NCBI GenBank assembly: GCA_930367205.1
Contig: OV884011.1
Span: forward strand, 47,195,754-47,259,753
DNA from: Acanthosoma haemorrhoidale
Lineage: Eukaryota; Arthropoda; Insecta; Hemiptera; Acanthosomatidae
Length of the DNA: 64,000 nt
Direction: 5' to 3'
The notes under the pieces were generated by a model. That model did no database searches. It had not been told where the DNA came from and saw only the letters and a program-made list of their open reading frames with translations. The number at the start of each line of letters is the position of its first letter. Positions within the stretch are counted from its first letter, which is position 1. Both the position numbers and the translations under genes were made by a program. This document shows, in pieces, positions 1-11,754 of this stretch.

Positions 1-3000
1 AAAAAAGGCGTCTTTTGATCTTTGAATTTCGTTCATTCGTAAGAGAAGTACAGTTGTCTCCTTATTTTTTGCAAGTCATTATTAATAAACAACACAAAGA
101 TGACATTTTATAATGACTGATGCCTTTTATCGAAGTATCTTTGCTTCTTCAAAATTGTATATTGCTTATAATAACAAATGGTTTCTGTAAGAACCTTCCA
201 GCTCACAAACTTATTGCCTATAGAATGTTAAGTTAAGAAAAACATTATGTCTTTATGCACGGAATGTTCGTCACCACTAATTTAGTTTCTGTTCGCTACG
301 TCACTTTTTCTTAATTATATATTGCTTCTCGGTTTCATATATTTATATATTGATATATGCATACTTCGGTTTTCAAATTCGAAGTAGGGAAATATATTTA
401 TTTTCTGTATTAGTTATTACAGGCTTTAGATGACTATGCTATCGGAAGAGTAGAGAACGAAATCAGGAGATTAAACACATTGTCAGACGTGAAGGGAAGG
501 GAAGAGTGGACCAATTTGGAGACAAGGGTTCGATCCAGGGATTAGCTGCAGGGACCAGTTGCCTCAGGCGGCAATCGCTGTGACACGCGGCAGCCCCGAT
601 AATTGCAACGGCTCACATCGTGGGTGGTGGCTATGTTCTCGTCAACAGGAGCTACGCAGTTGAGTCTCCAGTTAACTAACGTTGCACATAATAATAAATA
701 TCATCAAGGCTGAAGTTGCTAATACGTTGACGAGACCACAAAGGAGATAGGCAAAACATAGCGAATTTGGTCCAGAAATCTGTGGATAGTTGTTCGGAAA
801 TAATATAAAACACTGACCCGTAACAGAATTAGTAGAAAAAAATGAAGAAATACATTCATTTTTGTAGGTTCCCGCTAAACAGTAGACCTCTTATACCAAG
901 ACTCAAGAGTGTCGCAATCAAGAAAAACATTGTGTGCTGTAAAAGCTGTTAATATATAACTCGATGTACTTTAAGAATGACATTTGACGAAGTATGTCAT
1001 TGGATATATATACAGTAGCTTGAATAGCTGAAAGACGAGGAAAGAGGAAACAGTCAATCTGGACATACAAATTCAACCAAAGAGTCGGAAAAAAGTTGGT
1101 GTACCACTAATTATCAGCAAAACCCAGATAATGCCTCTCAAAAACTAAGGGGACATTGATGAAATCATAATTTTGGACCTCAAAGGAGCAGAAAGGTAGA
1201 AGCTGAAAACAGGAGAAAGCCGAACCAATTGTTTCGAATGAGAAAAAAAAACTGCAATCAGCGTAGGTATCATTGATATCAACAAGACCTTGAATATCTT
1301 TGCTTTATACAGATCTACCTTTATCTTTTCTGTAATTCTGTAATTATTTTATTTTATCTTAAAGGTTTTTAGGATGCTTTATTTGGTTCAAATTTGTATT
1401 AATTAACATTAAGTTCCAATATATTTTCTTTGATTTTTACCTTTTGTATATACTCGTAGTTCAATCAACAAATTTATTAGAAGGTATTGAACCTGCAGCA
1501 TCAAACGAGCGAACTACTTTTTTAATCAAATCATTCCTAGCTACACAGCTCAATGTGGAGCTTGTAATTATTTTTACTTAACAACTGCTCAATGTTGGGA
1601 GACTCAAAGGGAAAACTTCGTTTTTTGAGAACTTCCAGATAATTTGGTGGTTTGTTTTTAGTTATAATCTCAGCATACTTTGAAGTAAGAACAACGTTAT
1701 ATTGTAGGCCAATTAGTTTACCTTGAGTTCGATGAGAGTACCGCCAGTTTCGTGTATTTTATTGCAAAGGGTCTGATAAAAAAATAATTTTTCTCCCTCA
1801 AAGTCAGCAAATCTGGTTTTGAAGAATTCAAGTAGAGGCAAAAATTTTATATTTTTTCAAGTCAGGCGCCACTTCAGTTTGACCAGATTATTCTTGCATG
1901 AAAGAGGAATGGGACAGTTTGTTTTCAGAAATATCTTTCTCATAAAGTGCATAAGTACTGGGAAACGAATAGATTTACCTTGCAATCGATTGTTCATGTT
2001 TAGATGTGGAGTTTTGTTACGGCGGAAAACGAGATCCAAAACCCATTCAATGTAGTCCAGGAGGGGAGAGAATTTCTTGAAATGTGAGGAAGTTTTTCAT
2101 TTTCTTTTAGATAAGTTTAAACATGACTCTGAAGTTTCCAGTACCTTTCCAAAGACTTAACTCTTAAGAGTTAACGAATATCCTAATGGATAACAGTTCT
2201 CCATATCCCTCAATGTATTTTTTGAACATTTCCCGGAATTTCCTACAGTTAAGGGCATGAGCCCATATTTTGTTGTTTCAGTCGATCACTGGTTTTTTGA
2301 CAGAAGATAATTTCAGTTTCTTGGCACAAAGTGCTCTTAGTGACTGATGCTGTAATGTTTTAGAATAGGTATTTTCGTATAGTGAAATACAGCCCTTCTT
2401 TTTATCCTTCAAACGCTGCTGAATTTTTGCCAGTTTAAGTTTACCCTTCAACAACGATTTTTTTATTGGCTGTATGTGTGAGGACGATGCCATCATGGTC
2501 GGAGTTACTTTGTTTTATTCACATGTAGGTTTCTTGTAAGTTAAATGATTAAAGTCGATTCTTTTAGCGTTTGTCTTCTCTTTATATTAATAAGAATTTA
2601 CCTGAACAGTAATTAGCTCGTCTTATTCTTTAGTCGTTGTTCGTAGCTAACGGAGGTCAAGGAGTTCTTCAGATGTTTCAAGATTCTCGTTGACCATAAG
2701 AACGTAACACACAGCTGAGCAGATGATTACTTGCCATAACTTTGCTCAAAAATCAAACAAAAATATTTGCTTTGAAGATTAATGTTGAGAACTGTGAATA
2801 TCTTCTGTCGTGCCATCAATTCGCCTCATGAGAGAGAGCTTTTTTGTCCACTAGTTTAGATATTGTCGGAACGTTTGTCTCCTATAATGCAAATATTTTT
2901 AAGCCGGCATGCTCTCCATCTCCCTATGATTTCATTTCTTGTGTCAGATTTCATAGGAACCTGTGACTATTGAAGATAACGAATTACTTTGATTTTTGAT

Positions 3001-3689
3001 TATTAATAGCTGGACGCATGACGATTTTTTTTCCGATAAAGCCCGCTCTACAGACTGAACCAACTGGATGCTAGGAATCAAAATCAGAATGTTTCTTCGT
3101 GAAGTGGTTCTCCAAATTGTGTTTTTTAGACACTGAAACATTTCAACCACAGATCAAACAAACTAGTTTTGATACTTTTGCATTCGTAAACAGAAATCTC
3201 ATTTCACTGGTAAAAAATCAGCAAACAAGATGAGGAAGTACTTATAAAGTAATAAGTACTATAAAGGTACCTATGGAGTCCTCGCTATATAGTGACTCTT
3301 ATTAGTCACTGTATTTCTACTCAAAAACTATGTTACTCGTACCTACTGTAACAGGGAAAGAAAAGGACCGAGAAATAAACTAAGAAGACGTGAATAAATC
3401 GATCAAGAAAGGAAGGTCGGGGAAGTGGGAATTCTAGGTGAAAAGTGGGTAATACATACTCCTGTTATTTTTCAGAAAACATCAGCAGAAGCGCTTTCGT
3501 TGTCTTTTGCCACCTGGATCATATGCACCGAAAGATCAAGAAGAGCATTGCCAACCGATCCCCTTTGTTGTCATACTCCCCTTAAGGCTTTAGCACTTGG
3601 CGACATTTGCCAGTTTTCTTATAAGTTTATCAAATCACTAGTTTGTGGGGCTGCTATGTGTTAAGCAGATAAACTAAAAAACAAAAATC
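1..3689. other. AT-rich intergenic DNA, no gene supported
   Basis: There is no credible reading frame; short ORFs on both strands lack recognisable motifs. A GC-richer patch at 480-670 contains a B-box-like GGGTTCGATCC near 518 but no clear A box, so it may be an old SINE. Confidence 0.5.
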
Positions 3690-3730
3690 TTGGGCGAGGC
3701 GGGGAGTGGGGTGCGGGTTGGCAACCCCTG
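3690..3730 (-). mobile_element. possible hAT-type terminus
   Basis: Read on the minus strand this starts CAGGGGTTGCCAACCCGC, which resembles the ends of many hAT transposons (CAGGGGT..GCCAACC). It is GC-rich against AT-rich flanks. No partner end or 8-bp target duplication was found, so it may be a fragment. Confidence 0.3.
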
Positions 3731-3994
3731 CCCTAGCTAATATTAATAGGGAAGCAAAGAAAACTAGGACCTGAGAACCACAGATTTATAACATGTCTCA
3801 ACATGACGGTTCACCTCCGCAAAAAGTAATGCAATTAACCGTCATAAATATTTATGAGTGAATACTCAATTGTGAGTGTGTAATTGCGCAAACAAGATTA
3901 TACCCACAGGTAGGAAATAAAAAAATTTGGAGAGGAAACATAGAACTGTTGGCCATTGATACTTTTATTGCCTCTCAGGTAATCTACACTATAA

Positions 3995-4480
3995 TCTACA
4001 GGTAATTACAAATCTACGAAGTTATACATAAGGCAATCTGGACATACGGGATAGAGCTATGAGCTACAGCAAAAAGTCCACATCAAGCATATCCAATCCT
4101 TTCAATCAAAAGTCCTAAGAACAATAGATAGTACCCCTTATTACGTCAGCAACAAAATCCTTTATAACAATCTTAACATACCCTGCATTCTTGAACTCAT
4201 CCCTTCCAAGTATATAAAATTCCATAGTAGTCTATCCAACCACCCTGATCGCGTAACACAATCGTTGCACTGCTCCACTCATCCCTATAAACTTCCTCGG
4301 AGACTAAAACGGCAGTGGCCTCGTGACCTGCTATAAATGCGTGACAGTGGGAGTCCTGCCCAGTGTCTCCAATCATGTCCTGAACGGCTGTGGCTCTCGC
4401 GCTCTTGGTTAGTCTCCACTGGCTCGTATCCGGTTAGGCGGTTGTAGGAGGAGCGTGGCCCAAGGTGAGCACCATTACTT
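3995..4480 (+). pseudogene. jockey-clade LINE, C-terminal RT fragment (copy 1)
   Basis: Despite frameshifts, the translation follows the jockey RT C-terminus: TYGIEL, then IQSFQSKVLRTI, YYVSN, LNIPCILELIPSKYIKFHSSLSNHP, and finally RRLKRQWPRDLL near 4295-4335 with its stop. It is 5'-truncated, and its 3' UTR runs into the LTR-like region. It is close to the copies at 8.8 and 18.1 kb. Its 3' UTR matches the minus-strand piece at 34.56-34.69 kb. Confidence 0.8.
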
Positions 4481-4569
4481 TATAAAATCTTTCAAACAAG
4501 TGAAATATAATGTGTATCATTGTACTTGTATTGAATTATATAACTTTTATACGAAATTACACCTTGTAT

Positions 4570-4839
4570 ATAATGTAGCGAAAGTTATATAATACTCATT
4601 TTTAGCTGAGAGGTGTACGTCAGTTGAGACATATGGTCTCCCTTTTCTTTGTCTTTTAACCCCCTTCTAACCCTCAGACTACCTGCCTCCGGCAAAGACA
4701 CCAACACTTGTGGTTTAGCCTTCCTAAAAGAATGTTGTAACGATGTAACTGATTAATATTTGTATATATATACCAGTGTTTTGATTGTTATTCATAATGA
4801 AGTTTTTTAAAAGACTCTCCTCAAACAAGATTATTTAAC
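4570..4839 (+). repeat. probable 5' LTR of the errantivirus-like element
   Basis: The sequence just left of the primer binding site should be the LTR. It contains a TATATATATA stretch near 4765 that could be the promoter, and it ends ...TTATTTAACT, overlapping the first base of the primer binding site as in insect errantiviruses. No second copy was found in the window, so the left boundary is a guess. Confidence 0.45.
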
Positions 4840-4857
4840 TGGCGCCCGAACAGGGAC
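4840..4857 (+). other. primer binding site, tRNA-Lys type
   Basis: TGGCGCCCGAACAGGGAC is an 18-base complement to the CCA-bearing 3' end of a tRNA-Lys (UUU type). It is the same primer class used by several retroviruses and by some insect LTR elements. Its position directly right of the LTR-like end and left of gag supports the call. Confidence 0.85.
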
Positions 4858-5058
4858 CTGGCAGTATACTCAGTAACTTCACGGTAGTCCACCATTTAGA
4901 GATCCCTCATTTGGCAACGGACAGTGAGACCACTCCGATAGCGTGAGAACACCGATGCAAATACCTGTAGAAAGAAACCCCACAGGACAGGACTGATCTA
5001 TTTCAATCGATTTTCACCAGGTAATACCCTAAATAAATTTGTTATATATCTGAGGAAG

Positions 5059-6726
5059 TTGAAGGAGAAGAATGAAAATTCACTTGGTAAATACAATTAT
5101 TCTACACATTCTGACTTTATGACATTAGAAACTGACAGACTTAACCTTTTAAGAAACATAACAGAAACAGAAGAAATGGACGGAACTAATTACGAAATTA
5201 AAGATTCAGGTTTTCATTTGATCCCAACATTCGATGGGTCATCCGACACTTTAGCAGATTTTATTGATAGTATAAACTTAGTATTCGAATATTCATGCAA
5301 TGCTAATAATTCAAATAGAATAGGAAACCATCAAAGATTATTAGCACACGTCTTGTAGGAAAAGCGAGATCATGTAAACAATTTTATACTGACATAGGCC
5401 AATTAATTAATGACGTTAAAAAGAAATTTAGAGACACTAAAAGCATCGAGAAAAGCATTTGTGAAATCTATGAAACCAAACCCCATTACAATGAACATCC
5501 TTTAATATATATTGACAGACTAATGATCCTTCGAGAGGATTTAAGTGGTAGAATCAGAACTAATGACGAATTTACTTTAGAACAAAAAAATGCAAAAATG
5601 GTCGAATACGATTTACAAATAGCTACCCATTGTAAGTGACATTTACACCCAGAATTAAACGCGCAACTTATTCATGTAAAATACAATACGCTTGAAGATA
5701 TCGAACAATTTCTAAAACCGAGAAACCGATGAAATTATGGAAAGAATTTACGATAAACCTCAAAAACGCGCACCCCAAACTAAACAACAATCAAATTATA
5801 AAGGGAGAAACTTTGACCCGAACCATCATAAACATTATGAAAGAAGAGAACAATATGAGATAAGAAACTATTACCAACCAAGTTATCATTGGGAAAGATA
5901 TGAACCAAGACAACAATATCATAACCAACAACAAAGAAATCCCAACTACCTAGGAAAATATTATGATTCCAATTTTAAAAGAACATGGGAACAAAGATAA
6001 GACAAACTACAACAAAATGATCAACAAAAACCCCAACAAAATTACCAACGGTATACAACAAACTATAACCGAGATAATAATGAGAGACACAACCAATCAT
6101 GGAAACCACATGAACAAAGACAGAACTTCAACAAACCACAGCAAGAAATTATTCAAAACGAACAACAAAGAGAAAACCAAACTGTCTCTATGAGTACTGC
6201 GAGTAACAGAGTTCATTATTCGGAAAACGATAAAGACAATCAAATACAATTACTTACTGAACGTTTAAATTACTTAGAGGCTAAACAAAATGATTTTTTT
6301 AAACTATGGCACGAACAAAAACAATCTGCCTCCTATAAACCAGAATATCATTTAAATTACACGGACTCGTTACTGAAAATTAAAAATAAAAAAGGCAAAA
6401 CTTGGCTAATTGACACCGGAGCTTTTAAAAATTATATTAATCCAAATGCATTACCCGAGGGAACAAAAATCAATCGCGAAGACTTTGTCATTAAAACTCC
6501 GACGGGAAAAGCTGAAGGTACACACAATGCAACAATAGACTTATACCCGCTGTTAGGAATTAGTGGAAAGGTAAAAATGTTAATATATCCATTCAGCAAC
6601 CGTTTCGATATTCTGTTAGGATACGAAACAATGAAGGAATTAAAAGCCGAAATAAAATGTCATAATGACGAAATTAGAATAACTTTGACCACAGTTACTT
6701 ATTGCCCACTAAAAGGTAGATTGTAA
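5059..6726 (+). pseudogene. gag-protease relic of the errantivirus-like element
   Basis: The N-terminal gag part (to 5358) is open, with first ATGs inside it. A shift near 5345 moves to another frame, which continues with gag-like sequence, a TGA at about 5637 and a second shift near 5720. From 5737 to 6726 one frame is open except for TAA at 5998-6000. It has a basic Gln/Asn/Tyr-rich linker without zinc knuckles, then a retropepsin domain with WLIDTGAFKNYI (active-site DTG, about 6406-6441) and a later ILLGYE (about 6610-6627). The stop at 6724-6726 ends the frame before any RT. Gag packages element RNA; the protease would cleave gag-pol. Inactive. Confidence 0.8.
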
Positions 6727-7387
6727 ATTTATCGCAATAAAAAGATAAAAAAAAGTTATATATTAACAGGTTTGGCTATGGTGACGTACTAACTGAAGTA
6801 TAAATCAATGGGCCTTAATAGTGGTAATATATTTATTAACTCACACGTTTAACCCAAACATTTCGAGTTATAATACCGATCTCGTTCAGTGTGTTTTGAG
6901 ACAAATAAAGTCCGTTGACAGATATTCTCCTTCAATAACTGACCTTAAGCCACTCTATAAGCGAAAGAGAATCTTCAGTAAGGACTGGACGAAGGATATA
7001 AACGGATAAAAAAGGCGAAGTAAGGATCATGAAGGGAGATCGGCGGAGAAGACGGGGCGAAATTGGGGGTCAATCGAGTGTAGAGGCCTCTATCTCGATA
7101 ATATCTCCCTTCAGGGCCCTCCAGTAGAGAGAGAATGGCCCTTTAACAAGATAACGTCTTTCACTCCTCTCTGCCTCTTCACTACATTCTACAATAGGCC
7201 TACCACTTTGCCGTCCTTCGGGGCTACACTTAATGCAACTGGCCATACACCAGTATCACAATCCAAATCAGCAATTTTGCCTTGTTTGGATTGTAAAAAA
7301 CATTTATACAATAAATTAAAGATATAATTTTGTGAGAATAAAAAATGTACCATAAGGTTTGACCCATCCATAACATCATCCATCCAC
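6727..7387. other. region right of the errantivirus relic
   Basis: An A-rich purine stretch (6735-6756) resembling a polypurine tract follows the protease relic, but no 3' LTR is recognised after it. A GC-richer patch at 7010-7180 has no ORF and no identified motif. Confidence 0.4.
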
Positions 7388-7648
7388 TTGATACAAATGA
7401 CGATGAGGTCTCCGTATGGCGAGCAGTCTTTGTTGATTAAACCTCCTGAAAGCTATATGCGTCGATCGGAGGAGTCCTTTCTCAGCATTTGCCTTTGCAG
7501 CCTTAGTTTTGTTTTAGCCGTGAGTTCTGTCATTTCGGCTGGCTGGATTGCTCTGGCCTTGAATGGCCAAGTTTTCGAAAGAAGAACAATCATTAGAGAT
7601 GTTATATTGAAGTCTCAGGAGGCGATTATTCTGGCTCTTAGCTGCTAG
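7388..7648 (+). CDS. hypothetical ORF with one predicted membrane segment, uncertain
   Basis: The 86-codon frame begins at a non-ATG or, more naturally, at ATG 7397, with residues MTMRSPYGEQSLLIKPPES. A 29-residue hydrophobic run, about residues 28-58 (FLSICLCSLSFVLAVSS..GWIALAL), would span a membrane once. A short hydrophilic tail and stop follow. Base composition is GC-richer than its flanks. I do not recognise a family. The opposite strand is also open across 7514-7768, so chance or an old mobile-element relic is possible. No upstream or downstream gene is associated. Confidence 0.2.
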   Translation: MIQMTMRSPYGEQSLLIKPPESYMRRSEESFLSICLCSLSFVLAVSSVISAGWIALALNGQVFERRTIIRDVILKSQEAIILALSC

Positions 7649-7950
7649 TACATTTATAAAAATAAAATGGTTATTGAGCTCACTTGGAATTAAGTCACTG
7701 TCTGCATCTCCTACAATGTTGATAATGATTAAACTTTGATCGGAGGAAATAAGATTAACTCTGCTCAAAGTTATTTAAGCGAAGGGATCAGCCTTCATCA
7801 AACGGATTTCACACTACATAATAAGTTTTAGACTTAATAATATACTACAAGCTATATTAAAAAACAAAGTTTAGAAAGTGTGTTCTGGTTGTTGGTTAAG
7901 ATTATACAATCAATGCCTGTCAACATACTATTATATTTATTTATTTAATT

Positions 7951-7957
7951 ACCCCCC

Positions 7958-8048
<91 letters not shown>

Positions 8049-8056
8049 ATATATAA
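7951..8056. repeat. compound microsatellite (C)n(TC)n(TA)n
   Basis: A C-tract, about 16 TC units and about 27 TA units run in series. The ORF that spans it is an artefact of the repeat. Confidence 0.95.
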
Positions 8057-8807
8057 CAAATAACTCATTAAAAACAAAAACTAACCAGACAGCTAAACAG
8101 ATTAAAATATATTAGGTAAAACAAATGTTAAGGCCGGAAAGTTCGATTGCTCACAAAGACTTGCTGAGAGGCAAGGTATCAACTTTGTGGAAGACAGCAA
8201 TGTAAACCTTTCTCAAACCAGGTTGTACCATGCACCAATGCAACTGAAGTTAAATACTATTAATGTTGATCAATTAATTAGCAATTTATTATAATACCTA
8301 TGTTATCAGAATGTGTTCAGTAGAATTTACTTATTTAATAGAATGATATAATTCTTATCATCGTTTTATATTTTGAGAGCAATGTTACATGGTAATTGTA
8401 GTATAAGATCATATATATTATTTTTTGTTAAACACATTTTAAGACTATCACGTCCACTATTTAAACCTTAGTGTTATTTTAATTTCTTTTAGATTTATTA
8501 CTATAATCATAAGTGTTTATCGTTTATAATGTTAATCATAATTTATTTAGGTGCATCTATGAAAAGACCTAATTTATTTTTAATTATTTATTTTAAGTTA
8601 TTTTAAAAAGGCATGTAGTGAGTTGAATTCAAGTATATTGTCTTATTATTCATAACCAAATCTTGTTATTTTTTTATATTATGAATGAACTAGTTAAGAT
8701 TTAGTTGAAACTCTTTCGTCATAACTACTGAGTACTATAAACCAACCGAAGAAATTAAAAAAAAAAAAGAAAGACAAGGCTAAAAAGACAAGAACTAAAC
8801 AGACAAT

Positions 8808-9005
8808 TTGGACAAATGCCCATTCCATCTCTCAATAGAAAATAAATTACTAATTTACAAAGTTATACTTAAGCCAATCAGGGCATACAAAATAGAGCTA
8901 TGGGGGACAGCAAAAAAGTCGAAAATCAAGCGTATCCAATCCTTTCAATCAAAAGTCCTGAGAACAATAGTAAATGCCCCTTATTACGTTGGATGTAAGA
9001 TCGAA
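8808..9005 (+). pseudogene. jockey-clade LINE, RT fragment (copy 2)
   Basis: The open frame reads LSIENKLLIYKVILKPI, ELWGTAKKS, KIKRIQSFQSKVLRTIVNAPYYV, the region after the RT palm in jockey elements. It stops matching abruptly near 9000. Both ends are truncated and no tail is present. It shares long identical stretches with copy 1. Confidence 0.82.
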
Positions 9006-10280
9006 AAAAAAAAGTTCAAGCTTTATAAATAATTCCCTGTTCTGGTTTTGAAGTGAGAGGAATCTCTCCTTTTTAGGACGAGATATACTTGATTCGTACG
9101 GATTGGGGTATCTCTCCAGTGGTCTCTCTTAAGTGCCTATCGAAATATAGGGCTCACTACTACCACAAACCCAAATTTGTGGGATACATAAATCGTTGAC
9201 TCGCGATTTTAGCGCATTTTGGTTAAAAAATATAATCATAAGCAGCGACTTGAAAATATATAAACTTTTAGTTTATCGCATCCTCCTTCGTAGCGGAGGT
9301 AGACTCAGAGGCGGCCCAGGTGCCCTTCCGGGTAGTGCAAAAACCACTTACTTACAAAGCCTTTGACAGCACTCCAACATTAAAAAGACATACACTTACT
9401 TACTAAGATCCACGGAGATCAGGATTACGGAGCAACTAAGAAAATCAAACTTTGTGACAATGCAGAGATTACAATGAAAACTACTGTGACTAATTGGTAA
9501 ACCACAGTGCGTCTGTTACAAATATTTACATAGCAATTTCACTCTTGCATAACATTAATTTTTGTCTATGTATGACTATAAAAAAAAACAAGGAATCCCG
9601 AATCCATCGACTAGCAGCAACACATTTAAGTTCGACAACGACTCAGGCGGTGCTGGATTTGAGGTTTACTAATTTAAATTAACTTCGATTAAATTTAATC
9701 GTTCATTAACAGAGGCTATATCACCGAATATCCTTTAGCAACTACACTCATACTGTGTAATTGTTATGATAAGTACTTCCGGTGTAAAACCCGATTCATC
9801 CCCCGAAGAATGGACGTACATTTGTAGAAATGTTGGAGAATAATCGGAAGCGATGCTGTCAGAAATGGGACTGGCAGGTGTTGGTTATAAGTCGTACAAA
9901 TAAAGCGGATAGAGATATTGGTCGAGGAGATAGCCTCGGAGAATACACAGATACCACTCTCCAGTGCGGATGTTTGTACAGGACCTCTTCGGACCTCCAC
10001 GTGCCCCTGACAGCACTGCTACCTTTGTATCGTTGTCAAAGCACAGGACCGGCCCTCAGTAAGTGCACCTTCACGCCTTATCCATCTGCCACAACATGTC
10101 GAAATAACAAGGGAATAGGATCTCACGTGTGCTGTGGCAAGTCGAAGTGTCGGGCGAGAGTAGACCCTGTCGGGTAAAAAGAAATATCTCTCAAGGCTGA
10201 AAATCTAAATGGTTGAAGAAGTAGTCTCTGAGGTCATGTGTGTTACCGAAACTGTTAACATTTATTCATATTTCAGACCG
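9006..10280. other. unclassified intergenic DNA
   Basis: It contains a GC-richer patch at 9280-9350 and, at 9830-10177, a 115-codon Cys-rich frame. That frame shows no family resemblance and is opposed by another open frame on the minus strand. I do not call a gene. Confidence 0.35.
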
Positions 10281-10345
10281 ACTCCGTCGTCTAGTGGTTA
10301 GCATTATGACTTTTAACTTCAGAAACCCGGGTTGGTTTTCCTCTT
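10281..10345 (+). repeat. tRNA-derived SINE head
   Basis: A-box-like CTAGTGGTTAGC (10291-10302) and B-box-like GGGTTGGTTTTCC (10329-10341) have tRNA-like spacing. Between them is GACTTTTAACTTC, resembling an anticodon arm with UUU (Lys). It is too diverged for a working tRNA. Confidence 0.55.
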
Positions 10346-11458
10346 CAGGTTGACTGCTTAGGGTCAACTCATACTCGTGAAGAAAAATCCCGCGCCACCT
10401 TCCTCAACTACTCCTCTGTTCAACCTCTTTATGAGATTGCATCGTATAATCAAAACTATCACATTGAACCCAAAATCAAAGACATTCAGGGAATAAATTC
10501 AATAATTGGAAGTCAGAAAGATTAGCTATTTTTAGTTTTGTTATTACTTACAACCGTGGTAGGTAGAAGCAGTCTGTCTTATCGGGAAACGTTTACTTTT
10601 AATTTGAGGAGCTCCAAGAGAAAATCAACTATAGATCAACTAGTCTATAACAGGGCAACAGTAGTAGGCAGGGGCCCAAATTAAAATAGGATTAACGCTA
10701 TTTGTTGGTAAATTCAAAATTATTGATGAAGTGTTAATCAAATCAAATATTCAATAATATTCAAGTTAAGTGTGTTAAATGCCACAATTAAGGCAAACAA
10801 TGTCATTAACAGATTTCTAAAAAGATGATCCTTTGCTTTGGCAGTACAAATCAAAAGCTGATTCATTAAGCAACCCGTAACGCATAGCGTGCCAAGAGTC
10901 AATAAAGTCTCCTGATCATTGAAAGGAAAGTTCTTTGGCGAATGCAGGGCCATTCCGAGGTGGAGGAACCAACGAGCACGTACGTGACAAGTATATCAAG
11001 AAGAACACTACATGAGAAAATTGTCGGAGTCCGAAGGCTGAAGCCTCAAATGTGCCTCAGACAGTGTGCTGTTAATTCAAGAACTGTGCTAAGTACATCA
11101 AACTGCTCATTGTTAATAGGAGACAAAGTTGGACGAAGGAAACTCAGGTGACCAGGCCTTGGGTTGTGGCGTTGGCAAAGTAACACTATCAAAATTTTAG
11201 TGGCATTGCCATTCTGTAATTAAAGTTACTGTCAAAGGAATTCAAGATTTATAATCTTGTACTCTTACTAAATATTATAGACAAGTTTTTTTATATCAAC
11301 AAGTAAATAATTAATTAATGTTACAACATGTTTCAGGTTGTGGGCAGTAGATCTCCACACGCAGGTGACTCACAGTGGCCATCACAGACAGGCACAAGGT
11401 TCACACAACCCCACAGACCAACAAATAACGGTATTATGTTCTGAAAAAAACAACGTAA

Positions 11459-11568
11459 CCATATAAAAGAGAAATTTTTGCTTATTTCAATAATTTATTG
11501 CCTATTAAGTAGGCAGATTGTAATTTCATCATGATAAAGTTGTTATTGAATTAAAAAAAAAAAAAAAA
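11459..11568 (+). mobile_element. jockey LINE tail fragment with poly(A)
   Basis: It shows the family tail (TTTATTGCCTA..AAGTAGGCAGATTGTAATTTCATCATGATAAAG) followed by a run of 16 A. The poly(A) supports insertion by reverse transcription. It is extremely 5'-truncated. Confidence 0.72.
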
Positions 11569-11754
11569 TTATTTCAATTTATTCTGATTTTTATTCGCTG
11601 TGAAAATAAAAAAGGTTTTAGCTTCCTTGTTTTAACCAAATTACAAATTGTTCTCCACGCTGTTTAAAGCCTCCATTAATTGTCCGGCCCCTGACTGAAA
11701 GTTGTCTGGTCCATATCTTGTCCATAATAGCAACATAGCAGCTTCTTATCTTGG

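Larger units (their letters stand above)
4570..6726 (+). mobile_element. 5' portion of an errantivirus-like Ty3/gypsy LTR retrotransposon
   Basis: The order is LTR-like sequence, primer binding site, gag relic, protease relic, then loss of similarity. No reverse transcriptase, integrase, env or 3' LTR is recognisable to the right, so the copy is truncated after protease. The coding part is A-rich, as is usual for errantivirus-like elements, and interrupted by frameshifts and stops. The left boundary is uncertain because a jockey fragment lies immediately to the left. Confidence 0.8.

Noticed and set aside
6735..6800. A purine-rich tract followed by AGTTATATATTA looked like the polypurine tract and start of a 3' LTR.
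   Set aside because: Apart from about nine bases and a loose later match, it does not align with the 5' LTR-like sequence.
7878..8063. 61-codon ORF with Ser/Leu and Ile/Tyr repeats.
   Set aside because: It is the translation of the TC/TA microsatellite.
9830..10177. 115-codon Cys-rich ORF that might be a secreted disulfide-rich peptide.
   Set aside because: It has no signal peptide or regular Cys spacing, the N-terminus is basic and polar, and the opposite strand is also open; chance is more likely.
10669..11693. CAGGGGCC at 10669 and its reverse complement ending at 11693 suggested a hAT element of about 1 kb.
   Set aside because: The 8-bp flanks (GTAGTAGG and ACTGAAAG) do not match and the inner end sequences diverge after 8 bases.
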